A program made the position numbers and the translations under genes. A stretch of DNA of 64,000 nt, taken from Prinia subflava (Eukaryota > Chordata > Aves > Passeriformes > Cisticolidae). This document shows positions 50,501-63,366 of this stretch, one piece after another. The stretch lies in assembly GCF_021018805.1 (NCBI RefSeq), contig NC_086259.1, forward strand, positions 10,902,501-10,966,500, given 5' to 3'. The notes below the pieces were generated by a model. That model worked only from the letters and a program-made list of their open reading frames with translations. It ran no database searches and was not told where the DNA came from. How positions within the stretch are numbered: position 1 is the stretch's first letter; each line of letters begins with the position of its first letter.

Positions 50501-53233
50501 AGTTTGAGAAGGGATTTGATGGAGACCTCTGCTATCTTGTTCTTCTGAAGGTCAGCTCTGTTCTGTAGGTGAGGAATTTTGGGGAGTGCATGGTGCTGCG
50601 TGGTTGATGAGGTGTGTTTGGGGGCCTGGGGGCTTACACACCAGGGTTTGGTGACAGAGGGACAGGAAAAGGGGGACAAGCTGCAGGACAGCTGGCTAAG
50701 AAAGAATGCCACCTACAGCCCCTGCCCCAGCTTCTCTGCCAAGTTCAGTTTTGGCTCTGGAGGTGTAAGGAGCTGATTCCACAGGGGAGTGATGGCTCTT
50801 TAGGCACCAACACAACTAAGATAACTCATGGCTGCTGAAGTACAGTCAGAGGCTGTAATCCTGCAATCCTGCCTGGCACAGCTAATCAGGGCTCTGCCCA
50901 GGGTTTACAGCTCTGCACAGGACCACAAGTCTGGCTGCTCACTAGTTTGTTGAGCATTTAGTGTTTTTCATCAGGTTTTTTTGTGAAGCAGCGTGGCACA
51001 GTAACTCCAGGGAAATATATAATGAGAGAGAGGGTTGCTGGGTCTGCCCAGCTTCTCTGAGGTTAGACACCTCAGGAAGCTGTGAGTCACCCTGAAAATG
51101 GGATTCATAAAGTCACGACAGCATTGGAGATGGATGAAAACCTTTCAGTTGCCTGTTCCTGTGTACAGGCACAGAGCATGATAAACCAGTGATGTGGAGC
51201 TCCTGTTAGGAGGCAGCACTGCAGCTTTGGCAGGCATTGCATGGGGCAGAGCACCAGCACCCACTGCCATCAGTGAAACAGGATTTCAGTGAGATGTGCA
51301 GCACCCTTCGTTATACAGTGAGCCTCATTTCCCTTCTTCAGTACCTGGACTTGGCTGGAGATCTATGACTGCTGTGGTTGAGGGAGGAAAGACCAGATTT
51401 AATTCCTTACTCCAGTTGTGATGGATTTTACATCTACTCATGCCATTCTTATGCTGACGTGTCACCTCTGACTTCAGTTGGTTTCTTCTGAATTGTCCTA
51501 TTGGAAAAAGAGAAACAAATCTATAAGCTGATACATCTGGAATAATTTTTAAGGAACACCTTTAAAGATTATCTGTATAAATTGAGAAAATCTGTGTTCC
51601 TAGATTTTCAGATTAATTTAAGTTAATGTATATAAAATTTTAGACTTCTAGTTATTTCACTTTTAAAAATCCAACTCTTCTCACAAACATTGCAATTAAG
51701 GACAAAAATGAAAATATAGTTTTCATCTCTGAAAAATGTTTGCATGAAACTATAGGAGTGAGAAAACTACCATTATTTTCTTTTTCCTCCTCCATTCTCT
51801 CTCCTTGATCCTTGACAGAAATTGTGAGGGTCCATGGTCTCTGAGCATGTTGATTCAATCCAAAGCACCCCCATCTGAAGCATTGTAGTAAACTGGCACA
51901 GAGGCAACACAACAGCCAGCTGGAATGGAGCCCCCAGGCTTCTGGGAGTGACATCTCAGCACAGGCACTTGTGATGATTTCCCAGTGCCTCCATCTATTG
52001 GAAAATGTTTTGTGCATCAATTACTATTAACCTTTCAAAGACACCCTCCCCTCACCACAAAAAAAAAAAAAAATCAAACTTTTATCTACACAAAATTGTC
52101 ATATATCAGCAGGATATGGAGTTTCAAAGTTATTGATGGTTTTATGAGTGGCTTAAATAGTATTAACAATGAAGAAAATATTAACTATTTTTACATACAT
52201 ATGCTTTTCAAGCCTCTAAATTCACATTTGCAAGCTCTTTTATTCTATGTGTTTGGACAAGTAATAGTCTCCAGTCAGATCATCAGACAATTTACACTTT
52301 TTCAGCTGCCTCATTCTAATCTGAAAATGCTTTTTCAAAAATGAAGAGTTACAGTTCTCACGCAGTTCTCTGGCCCCAGGAATTCAAGTACAAGAACGAC
52401 AAACATTACGAGACGCTTGATGAAATGTTCACATTTGCAATAGCAGTTGATCTCTGTGTTTGAAAATGCAGCCTGGTGGGGCTGCTCAGGGCAGGTGCCT
52501 GCTCTGGAGGCTGAGCTTTGGGGAAGGGATGGCAGAGCAGCCCAGCCCTCCAGCTCAGCAAGGACTGATGCAGCCAGGGGAGGGATGGGAAGGCAGCTGT
52601 GACCTGGAGCAGGCCTGCTGACAGAGGGGAGGGCAGCAGCAAGCTCAGGTGGTCCTGTTTGTGTCCAGGATTTCCTGCAGTGAAATCTGTGCTCATGTGC
52701 AGAGCAGATGCTCTGTGCATTTGCAAATCTGTGGTGCACCAGAGCTCCAGCACACGCCCTGTGCCTCGATGGGTGCTTGTGCTTGGTCCATACTTGCTCA
52801 GGAGCCACTGGCTTGGCATTTCTGCATGTCCATCAGCCTGGAAGGAGTTGGTTATGTCTGGGTTGCTAGAAATCCTAGGACAATGTCCAGAGTGCTTAAA
52901 TTCAGCCCAGGCAAAATTTCCAGGGGGAAAAAAGAGGACAAGTCCACAGCAACACCATTATAGCCTGACATAACAACCTGGAAAATGTTCATACTTTTAA
53001 CATATTATTGGTTTTATGGTGGCAACCCATCCCCTCAATTAATTTTGCAAAGACACCCTCCTATGTGAAAGAAAAGCAGCTTTTTTAGTCTGAAGTAACC
53101 AGGTAGAGAGACTGTATTGAAGTGTTCCCTGCTCTCAAGGCAGTGTGCCAGACATGGTGCATGCTCCACTCTAAGCATAGCTCCACCAGTGATCTGGGAT
53201 TTCTTACTTGAGAAATTGTACTGACTACACACC

Positions 53234-53238
<5 letters not shown>
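44501..53238. other. Non-coding stretch
   Basis: AT-rich unique DNA alternating with moderately GC-rich patches (about 45.9-46.4, 49.7-49.9, 50.5-50.9 and 52.45-52.82 kb). The long overlapping minus-strand frames at 52335-52819 fall in one such patch and are not supported. A small duplication of TATTTAAAACC lies at about 50028-50055, and an A15 run at 52059-52073. No gene, RNA or repeat family is recognised. Confidence 0.4.

Positions 53239-53287
<49 letters not shown>
53239..53287 (+). repeat. Pure poly(A) tract, 49 bases
   Basis: An uninterrupted run of A from 53239 to 53287 follows a CACACACCCCCTC segment. It is much longer than any other homopolymer in the window. It could be an expanded mononucleotide repeat or the tail of a retrocopied RNA, but no AATAAA lies just upstream, no source transcript is recognised and no flanking direct repeat is seen. 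The exact length is likely to be uncertain because of sequencing. The poly-Phe and poly-Lys open frames across it are artefacts. Confidence 0.9.
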
Positions 53288-53290
<3 letters not shown>

Positions 53291-56200
53291 TCCTGTGATT
53301 TTGCGATGCTCTTTTCAATCCAGACTGAATGGGTCCTTCTGTAATACCTCTAAATTGCCTCTGAGTGTCTCTACAGTTCATCTCCTTCTAGGAGCAGCCA
53401 AGCAGGAATAATGCAAGAGAAATGAATCACTGGAATTTATTGGTGTCAGCTTTGGTTTTGTATTCATAACATCTTTTACTGTTATTTTTAAGGATATTGC
53501 AGATTGAAACAAGGGAGGATCAAGTGTCCCAGTTGTGTTTAAAGGAAGTAAATCTTTAAGAAATTACTGTGAAACAGATGTTGAATAAATGATTTTGAGT
53601 TCAGATCTGTGACAGAGCAGTTACCTAGGGAGACTCCTTAATAGCAAAACTTACAGTGATTAAGACCTATGGCTGATAAAGGGAAATCAGACTTTTTTAT
53701 TGTTATAACTACATAATGTAGTGATTTAACATGCAAGGGGAAAAATAAGTTGTTGAGTCTGCTACATTATTTTAAGCCAATGATCCCTTATTTTAAGAGA
53801 GCATCCTAGTATCTGTCAGGTTAAAAAGTTCACTAAGGATTTCAGGTGAAATTCCAGTGGCTTTTGGTTGTGCAGCACACTGAGATGGGTGTGTTGGTAA
53901 GAGAGGGTAGAACTGGGAATTGTATGTATCTTTATCAGAGTGCAAATCAGACTTTGAAAACAAGTATCTTGAGCAGATAGTAGGAACTTGCTGTGTGATT
54001 GTTAACGAGATCTTGATATGCACAATATCTATGCAAAAAAAAGAAGAAAATATAGTGCACATGTAATTTGTACAAATGACCTATCCATATGAATTGAATA
54101 AATGTCCTAAGGAATAACCAAACCCCTTTTCACAGGGGAAAAAAACCCAAGCACATTAAGTAGACAAGGCATACTAGGTTTTGTCTAAGAGCTGGACTAG
54201 TTCTTGTTCTTTCTGCTCTGTAATAGCAACCACATGCATGGAAGGGTTTACAGCTTTGAAACTGAAGCCAGTCTTATTCAGATCAGTTTATCAAGAAGAC
54301 ATTTCATGACCGTGTTTCTTCAGGACAGTTCAGTTACATTGTGAGCCTTACAACTGAACTGGCCATTCACAGGCACAGTAGCAAATATTTTGTTTAAAGA
54401 GGCAACTGATGTATTAACAAAATGGAATTTTTTTCTGTTGAGAGATTTTGTTGCTGCTGCATTACATATTGACTCACCTTTGTGTCATAAGTTGGATGCA
54501 AAAATCACTATGGAGAGAAATGAAAGCTGAATTTGTGTTCCTTGGTCTGATGTTTACAGTAGAAATATTTCTCAACCTCAGACGTGAAGCCTCTTATGAA
54601 CATGAAGAACAATTGATGCATTCAGTCAAACCTGGAGAATGCAGACACTCGTGTTGTTACAGCTCAATGAATAGTGTTATGGAATATAGGGAAATACAAA
54701 CATTTACCTTTTGCATGGTAACAACACTGGCTACAGTATATACAAAAAGGGAGGGGAAAAGATGCAGCTTGTCTCACTCTGGTGATGAAGGTTCAGGATT
54801 TTGAGATTACATGGCAGAATAGCAAATCATTTTAAAATAAAACACTACATATTCATTCGTCTGTAGGAAAATTTTACACCCTTCAGTGAGGGAAGTAATT
54901 TGGCCTGTAGTATATAAAAGATATCTTGTTCTGTTCTCTTTAAAAGAGCTCTTATGCTCATTGTTTGAGGCAGGGATGTGTTCCTTCCACTCAAAATAAG
55001 TATTATGATAGTAAGTTTGTTGAGGTTAGACTCATTCTAATAGTTTTACATACTTGTCATAATGAGAATAACAATACAGCTGAAGAAAATGAGATTTTAG
55101 AGTCCTAGGCCTTAGAAAATTGTTTTTGCTTTCCCCTATCCTGCACCTTGTACATCACTGCATGTATGAGAGCTCTGGGGAGTTCTCACTGATCTCTGAC
55201 CACACACCTGTCTTGGTAATGCTCTCTCTGTCCTCAGTATTGGCTACTTGTACCTGGAGAAGAGGAGCCTGAGACCAGAAAGGGGGCTCTGCAGCATGCA
55301 CAATTTCAATAATTGTCCACCTGGCTGCTGAGGTGTGCCTGTGTATTTTCTGTGGCTGGCAGAGTTCTCCATCCTGGTCTTCTCCACCTCTGCTGCTGAG
55401 GCAAAACTTCTTGCCCTGGGAAGTGCTCCCTGCCCACCTTGGACTGCAGAAACAGCCTGTTCCACAACCTGGGACAGGGGGACTTGCAGAACAGAGGCAA
55501 TCTTCAGCGTGAATCTGCTGGAACTACCAAACGACAGCACAGCAAAACAGAGTGTTGTAACACAGAGTGCATCTGAGCTTTCCCAGACGTGGCTGTGTGC
55601 GTTGGAGCGATGTCCCGCACGCCTCCTCTTGTGCAAGGGAACCTGCAGTTTGCAGGTGGCCAACCTCTGCTCACCTGCACTGTGACACAGGGGCTGTGTG
55701 TGCTTTTAGCTTGTGCAATGCAGGCACAGAGCACTGTGACTCAAGCACGGAATGGAAAAGGAGGAAAGTGAATTGAGAGCATCTGCCAGGTGATAACTGC
55801 TTGGCCGTGCCTATTGGAAAAGGCTTCCCCGTGTTTTCAGAAGCCCCCAGGTGCTGATCCACTCTGCTTAAAATCTATGCTAAGTGTTCCTGAGACAGAT
55901 TTGTGCTGAACACTGAAATTCTGCTACTGGAGTTGAAAACCATTCTTTACATTATACTTGTGTGGGCAATCTTCCTGTGTGCAAACCCTGGCATGCAAAT
56001 CCACGAGCAGTACTGGTGAGAACCAAGGGGCAGGTTGGATGCTCAGCCCCTGGAAATGCACATGTGACCCATCCTGTCCTGCCCCGTGCAGGGAAGGACC
56101 CTTCTGTTCCAGCCTGAATGGCTGTTGAAAGAAATGGGAAATGTAATGGATAAGGGGCTGGGCACTTCAAAAGAGGCGGCCTAATTTGTGCACACAATGG

Positions 56201-59200
56201 CAGCCATCCAAATATTAAGCAAACATGTCAGAGATAAAATTTGCAAGGCACAAATTGTAAAATTGGAGAAATATATTGTACAGTATGGGAAAAAGAAAAA
56301 AAAATAAAAACAGACAGATTAAAAATGTGTGCCATAATAATTTATATTCTACTACATTATGATGCAATCTATCTTTTTCTAAAAATGTAAAAAAATTATA
56401 CAAAATAAATCTGCTGAAGAAATTAATTACTTGTCGAATTTCAGGTTTGAAACACAAATCATTTGATTACAAAAGAGCACTTCAAGCCACTGATGTATGT
56501 TATTTGCTTTGCCTCTGCGTAATTTAAGAACCCAATTGACATGTCTTAATTTGGTACTTTATGAAATTCCCTCCAGGGCCAAGACCTTTCTTTCCAGATT
56601 TCCTCCAAGTACAAGTTTTTCTATGGAAAGTTCTAAGCTCTTGACACAGGTTTAACAATAGCAATACAAATATGTTACTATAACGATCCCATTCCCTTTG
56701 ATTTTTTTCTTTTTTGCCACATTGCAAGCACAGAGAGAAAACATGAGCTTCTCCATATGGAATTTAAAAGAGGTGAAGATGGAGCCATGTCAGTTGAGAT
56801 GCTGCTGAGGACTGAGACACTGGGAAATCTCAGGGCAAGCATGTGCCACAGCTGTTTTAAAAAGGCAGTTTAAACCTATAAATTTTAAGTTTTGATTTTA
56901 TTCCTCAGATTCCTCCTTTTGATCTAAGCAAAAAGGGACTAGGTAGGAGTAACAGACAATAATTGTGTGATTGTATGAAAAAATACAGTGATTTTATTTG
57001 TTAGCAATATTGTGACTGTCATTAGGATATTCTTAATTATATGGGCTTTAAAAAATGAGTTCTGGAGCAGTAGGTCTGTCTGAACAGAGACAGAAAGAAA
57101 GTCCCCAAAATTGAGACTTAGGAATGAGGGAGACTTTTACTAAGTTACCTACAGCTGGCTCTGCTTTTGCCTTGCTTCATCATTTAATGTGTGTGCACCC
57201 TCTTACTTAGCTGAAATTAGTATGCGAGCAAAGATGCATCAAAGTCAGCAATTAAAGTGACTTCATCTAACTTGTTGAGACAGTTGAGTAGCTGTGTTTG
57301 ATTTTGCTTAGGAAATCATTAGCACCTTAACAGAAGGCAGGAAACTTTGATCAAGATGTGATAGATGCAGATCAATATAATGTGTAAAGATTTTATTTGG
57401 CTCTGGTATTGACACCTGGTAAAAGAACTGGCTTATGGACAGTTCTCTTGGAAAGTTTGCAAAATTGTTCAATGCTGGCCTAGAGTTTTATGTGGGAAAT
57501 GACAAAACCAGAAACTGGCGTTACAGCTTATATGACTTCTTTTTATTCCTGCAAAGAGTGTTTATCTGTATTTCGAGGGATTATTTGTGAGTAGGTACAT
57601 AACCTGTTGCAGGCAGTGAGGTATTCCAGTGGGGCTGTAATGCCCAGACACACTTGGCATAGGAAGATGGAAACAGCCAGGTTGTGAAATGGGCTGAGCC
57701 AGCTGTGCCATCCTGTGTGAGCTGAGCGGGGTTAGGAGGATCAGGAACTCCACACACACACACTCTTGCCTTCCTGAAGGTCACTGTCTGTCATATCTCC
57801 TGGCACAAGGGTGCACATTTCTCAGTTGTGCTTTGTCAGGCTTATCTGCTTTAATTTAACTTTATTTTCCTAAGTCAATGACTCTGACAGAGCAGATGAG
57901 GGACCAGCCAGTGGGCTCGGTGGAGGTGAGCAGTACAGGGGAACCCCCAGGCTTCTTTGAGATTATCTGTAAGTACCTTGTGGGGAATAAGCAGGAATTT
58001 TCTTCCTTTCAGGCTGGAGCACCTCTATGCTGGTCTGGTTTGGGGTGCAGAGGCTGCAGCCCGGGGTGAATATTTGTGCTCAGCAGTGTTGAGCCCAGCC
58101 ACCTGCACATACCCAGATGTGTCTTCTAGCTCTGCACTCCCAGCTTTGCTTTTACCCCTGATGGAGCTGCTTGTGCACATATTTTGATGGATTTAAAGGG
58201 ATTCAGCTCTATGTAGCACGGCAGTTGCACTATCCATCACAGAAATTTTGTAGGCTATGTTCATATCTTCATTGTCCTTTAGCTTTGTCTTTTCTGCTGC
58301 CTGAAGAAGTGAGCAGTTTGGAAAGGTCCTACAGCACTACCTTATTCCTCAAATCACTGGCTGGAGACCTTACTTGTGTGGCACTCCCATAACAAAATGC
58401 TGAAAGTGTTCACCTTGAGGGTGATGAAGGAAATTTTCTTTTTTTTAATGCACTTTAGAATTTATAGGATTTTTGAGAAGGGACAGGGCTCTTTTGAGTA
58501 CCTTCTCATTTTGTCCTATCTGCATTGCTTTAAGCTGCTCTCTTTTATCAGGATCCTGTTAATGTAGTTCCCTGGCTGTGCTGGATCTGTACAGCATTTC
58601 CTTTGGAAGATAGGCATTTGCAATTCTTTATTTAACTTAAAGGTACGGTCATGTAAGCGTGTTTAGTGTTCTCAAGGGAAGAAAAGCTTAAATGGAAGGT
58701 TGATTTATGTGAATAATCAGGTTGGCATGAATAATTATGGTATTTAATAGAAGAGAAACTTGAAACACCTTAGCAAATGTGTCACTGTGTGAAGGTATGC
58801 ATCAGTTTGATGACTTGTTCAGGTCTGAATTTATGTTGGACTCGGCTCTGCAGAGCATTGCAAGGGAGTGAAATTCCAGGCTGGCTGCAGTCAGCAGGAA
58901 TTGAAGACAGCAGTGTTGGCTCAGTAGTACTCACATCTCTTTCTGAGCCCTTCCCACTAGGTGAAGATAATACTATTTACTGAAGTGGATATTGCAGTGA
59001 TTACTTAACCTTTACAACGCGCTTCTAGGATGAAGATTCCTCCTTTGTCAGCTTCTATGAGTTTCTCTATGTCTTATGATAGATGAAATTTGTTGGACCC
59101 CAGCTTTAAGATTTCATTTAAAATACAAAAATTTACAATACAATACAATACAATAATACACAAAAATTTGTAGCCTACCTGGTTATAGAAAAAATTATAA

Positions 59201-62200
59201 AATAATTTAAGTGTAACAAAGTTAGCATTGGAGAGAAGAGAACAAGATCCAGTCTGATTTTAGTTTTCCAGAATTTCCTATGGCAATGATTAAAGAGAGG
59301 ATAGTAATGTTGACATCAAGAGAACCCAGATACTACAAGGAGTATTGCTTAATATAGGGAATCCATACATCCATATACTTCAAGACTAGCTAGTACCTAT
59401 TTTGAACACATGCCCAGAGGAGCCAGCAAGTTCAATAATCCAGTAAGCCTGACACCTTGGAGAGCCTAGGGATGGGCTGAATCCCTTTTCCATAGTAACT
59501 AAAGGGGGGCTTATATGCACAAACACTGCGGCCTTCCAGAGGCTACCACAGCTCAGCTGTGATGTGAGCAGGCTGGGCCCTGAAGAGGGGATAAGGATGC
59601 ATCCATAGCTCCCACAGGAGGATGTGCACATCCCCTCCTGCAGCCCAGAACAGGAGGGATGTCAAAGCAAGAGAGGAGAAAACTGCTTTACTCCAAATCC
59701 AGTGTCCTAATCATGAGTTCACTGGCACTTGAAGTGAGAATAGCCCCATCACCTTTAAATGTGTGTGTTTTGGCTTTTCAGCCTAAGTAAGATCCAAGAC
59801 TCAGATGGAACGAGTTCAAGAATGAAAGAAGACCAGAAGTACATGAGCAACACACATGCACACAACCCAAGTTTTTCTCCAGTTCCTGGTTCATATCCTT
59901 TGAAGTAGTCTACTTTTACTCCCTTCCTAGAAAAAGCACTGGGGACAGAAAAAGAGCAATAAAATATTTCCAAATAAACCCTCACAGCCACAAATTATAA
60001 ATATTTCATATTTCGAGTTATTTCTGTTCCATGTGTTCCCAAATAGCATTTAATTTCTTCCTCTCTTCCCGCCTCTAGCTTTAATTAAGTCTCATCCCTT
60101 GCCTGTCAAACCTTGATGCCCCCTTTGTAACAGCTTGCTTCCAGGTGAGTTTTCCTGGGTTAATTCAGCCCCTGTTCTTTGTTTTCAGAGATTCATGGTA
60201 AGACTCTCTCTGTAGCCCAGCTCTGACCAAGTGATTAGCAAGGAATTTCCAATTCGTGCTTCTCCCTGGCTCACAAAATTGAGCTGGTACAGAATAAAGC
60301 AAAATAAATAAGAAACAAGCCAAATAATTCAGAAGAGGGATCTCAGTTTGTCTTAAGTGTCATCTGCCTCATATCTGCTATGAAAATGGTAGGTCTAAAT
60401 TCCAGCTTTAATGTGCAGACTGCCCACACACTGGATTTTATTTCTCTGTACACATCTGTCATTTGGCAACAGATTCATCTCAAGTGCTGAGCTCTCTCCT
60501 TGAGCTGGAGCTGCATGAGCTCAGTGTCTCCCCAGCTGGTTGGTGCTGTTGTGGCCCAGGGCCCCTCCAGCTGCTTTGCTCTCTCTGAAAAATTTCCATT
60601 CTTGTTTGTGGAGGGACTTTGGATTTGCAGTGCTTTGAATGATGATCCAAATCAATAACCTGTACTCATCTCAGAATATTAATTTAATTATATATCAGAA
60701 GTCATTTAATAAAATGATTTTTTTTCCTCATATATGCTGCAGTGGAGAGCTAAATTTTTCTAATTTAGTAGCTACTCCCATTCATGTGCCCTCTCCACGG
60801 AATGTCTCTGGGGTCAGGTCCTCGATGGTGTCAGTGTGTTCTCAGAGGCAGGACAGATGTAAGTGTACTCATAAAATACAGAGCTTTGAACTACAGCAAG
60901 ACAGACACTTCCACGGGGAAAAATTGCTATACATAGAAATACAGGATTTTGCACTGTAATTTTAATTGTACTCCATTTAAAGCCTTTCTGTAATCCTAGG
61001 TGGGCAGTCCTGTTTCATGTACCCAGTCTGCTCGCTGTGCTGCAGCCCACAGGTGCTGCACACCCTCCTCCCTGCTGTCTTACAAACCTTTTTAATATAT
61101 ATCAGCCATCTCAGACCTGTTAAAGGAATATCCAGTTTGTGATCTCACAAGTGTGTGTGTGTGGCGGGGGTGGAACATAGAAGGGATGGGAACTGTAGAC
61201 TAAAATTCCTTTTCTTTTCTGGCTTCATATGTTTTGATCAGCTGGAGTCCAGAAGTGCCTCATGTTCAGAGCTCATATTGGGCATAGTCTCCTCTTACAA
61301 AATTAAAGTCACAAGTGGCTCTTGGAGGTAAAAGCTGATGTGAACAGGCAGACTGGCATCTTCCCCATGCTTTGCTTTTTCATGCCTCCACGGGTGTTGC
61401 TACACATTACAGTCTAGTGAAGTGAATGCAACTTTCACTCAAATATATTTTTCTCAAATATAGTTCTACTCTGGTTTACAACCCATGTTCTGAACAGGCC
61501 TATCCAGGGTGAAACAGTGTGTAGGCTTGGACCAAAAAGGGAGCAATCCACGATAGGCTGAAGTGAAGGATTTTTGAGGTGGTGTTGTTTATATGCCTCA
61601 CTGTTCTATATTGTGCCTCATGTGCTGTGTTACACGTTAAGACTTCTCAGTATCCTTCCTTTGAAACCCGCCCCCAATATTTTTTCGTGATTAGGAGCTG
61701 ATGCTCTTCATCACAAGCTCTTTGTAGCTCTAATAAAGCCTGCTTTCTCCCAGGCAATCTTGAGGCATGCTGGGACCATGCAGACGGCTGTGTCCTCTCA
61801 CTCCAGTGCTGGCCTATGACCTTACAAGTAGGGTCAGTCAACATGCTACAAAGCTTTCCTTGCCATTTATCAAATAACAAAGCAAACCAAATTACATAGT
61901 TTCTATAGCAGGCCACTACAGTATGTAAACTGCAGAGAGGGCTTACACTGCTGGCTCATTCTGAGGTGCCGACAGCATGAAAGGCCCTTTCGTTCCAGTG
62001 CCCACAGCCTGTATTTGCCTATCTCACCTATTACCAGGAAACAAAGGGGCTGCAGAGGTTGAGCAAGCAAATGGAAAATGAAAATGGAAGAAAAAACAAC
62101 TGCCTGTCTTCGAATAAATGTTTGTCTAAAATGTATGCAGACACGTCTCGGGCAGTTTATAGGTGCTGAGGGCCCCTTTCTCTAGCTGAGAGCTGCTCTC

Positions 62201-62885
62201 CCTCTGCAGTAATAGAGTCAAAAATGGGTTGAGGCAATGTCTCCTTTAACTGTGTAATGTATTTATCCTCCCAACTGGTGAAATGCTTAATAGCTGTCAT
62301 GATTAATCAATTGTATTAGTATTTCATCTCAGCCAGTCCCAGTCGTGCGTATCACTACAGACGTATTTTCTGAGATGTGCAGCAGCATTGCCAGTGCTGC
62401 CAAGATCAGCTTTCCTAGTCTTGGAGCAGTGAGAACATATCATCAGGTGAAATTTGTCATCATTCAGAAAGTCTACTCAAAGCTGTGAATGAATTAAGCT
62501 GTGGAGAGACCTCCCCTTCAAAATCTATCTGCTTCACTGAGAGAAGCTACTGCTCCTGGGTATGGATTTCCATTCCTGTCCACTCTCAGGCTTTACTGCC
62601 TTTGCTGATCTGCCAGGGAGCTTAGTTCATGTCAGGTGAGCATGGCTGGATGGGCACAGACCAGTCATGCAAACGGTGTAAGCAAGTCCTCTTTGCTTTG
62701 CCTGAGCTTTGTAAAGTGTCTGTATCCTCCACAAAGGAAGTGGTCACAGGAATTTCAGGTTTGTCCTCTGCCTGCCAATGGAGCTGCACTTGGAAGGAAG
62801 TGTGTGCTCACAGTCCAGGACCTGGCTGGTTGCTGACTTTTGTGAAGGATAAACTTATTTGACAAACGGTGGTAAGGACATGTGT
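53288..62885. other. Non-coding stretch
   Basis: Mostly AT-rich unique DNA. A GC-richer patch at 55250-55800 with overlapping open frames (up to 139 codons) has no exon signals. Simple repeats are a CA run at about 57751-57763, an ATACA-type pentamer run at 59131-59158 and a GT run at 61150-61163. The 60.0-60.5 and 61.9-62.5 kb parts are unique and motif-dense and may hold conserved elements. No gene is recognised. Confidence 0.4.
59131..59158 (+). repeat. Pentanucleotide microsatellite, ACAAT type
   Basis: About four copies of the ACAAT unit are followed by a slipped AATAC. Both sides carry a similar CAAAAATTT word (before and after), so the array sits inside a small local duplication. Confidence 0.7.
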
Positions 62886-63366
62886 TCCCCCTCTGCTCAG
62901 CAGTGTGAGGCCACATCCCTGTGAAGTGGTACAGAAATAGTACAAGAGAGATGGGTGGAGTGAGCCCAGAGAAAGGCTGAGAAGATGATGAAAGGTTTGG
63001 AACATTTGTGCCATGAGGAGAGGCAGAGAGGGCTGGGATTTTCCAGTCTTGAGAAGAGAAGGCTCAGGGAGGCCTCACACTTGTGAATAAATACTTGATG
63101 TCAGGGGAATAAAGAATATGGACAGCCAGGATCTTCACAGCAGTGTCCCGGGAAAAGACTGGAGGCAAGGGACATAGACTGAAAGAAGTTTGGTTTAAAA
63201 CTAAGATCTCTTTCACCATAAGCATGATTGAACACTGGGACAAGTTTTCCAGGCATGTTGTGGAGTCTTCACGTCTTCACCCTTGGAGATGTTCACAAGT
63301 CCTGCACACCCCTCTTCAGCTCACCCTGCTCAGTCAGGGTGGGATGAGATGACTTCCAGAGTCATT
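62886..63366 (+). mobile_element. CR1 LINE fragment, plus strand, longest copy
   Basis: Starts near CCCTCTGCTCAGCAGTGTGAGGCC. It runs through GAGAAAGGCTGAGAAGATGATGAAAGG, TGCCATGAGGAGAGGCAGAG, CAGTCTTGAGAAGAGAAGG and CTCAGGGAGGCCTCAC, the family blocks ACGAAGATGATC..GGGCTGGAGCACCTC..CCTGGAGAAGAGAAGGCTCCAGGGAGACC. Later come AACACTGGGACAAGTTTTCC, CATGTTGTGGAGTCTTC, GGAGATGTTCACAAG and the end block CTCAGTCAGGGTGGGATGAG. It includes the end of ORF2 and the 3' UTR of a CR1 copy. It is about 480 bases, well diverged, and carries no intact reverse-transcriptase frame. Confidence 0.92.

Noticed and set aside
52335..52819. Two overlapping minus-strand open frames (157 and 137 codons)
   Set aside because: Two frames open over the same GC-rich patch shows low stop density, not coding. 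No conserved protein seen.
52036..53061. 14-base direct repeat CAAAGACACCCTCC at 52036-52049 and 53048-53061, considered as target-site duplication of a 1 kb insert
   Set aside because: Pairs of 14-mers are expected by chance in 64 kb, and the A run next to the left copy has the wrong orientation for a retroelement tail.
53085..53411. Open frames through the poly(A) tract
   Set aside because: They encode poly-Phe or poly-Lys across a homopolymer, an artefact.
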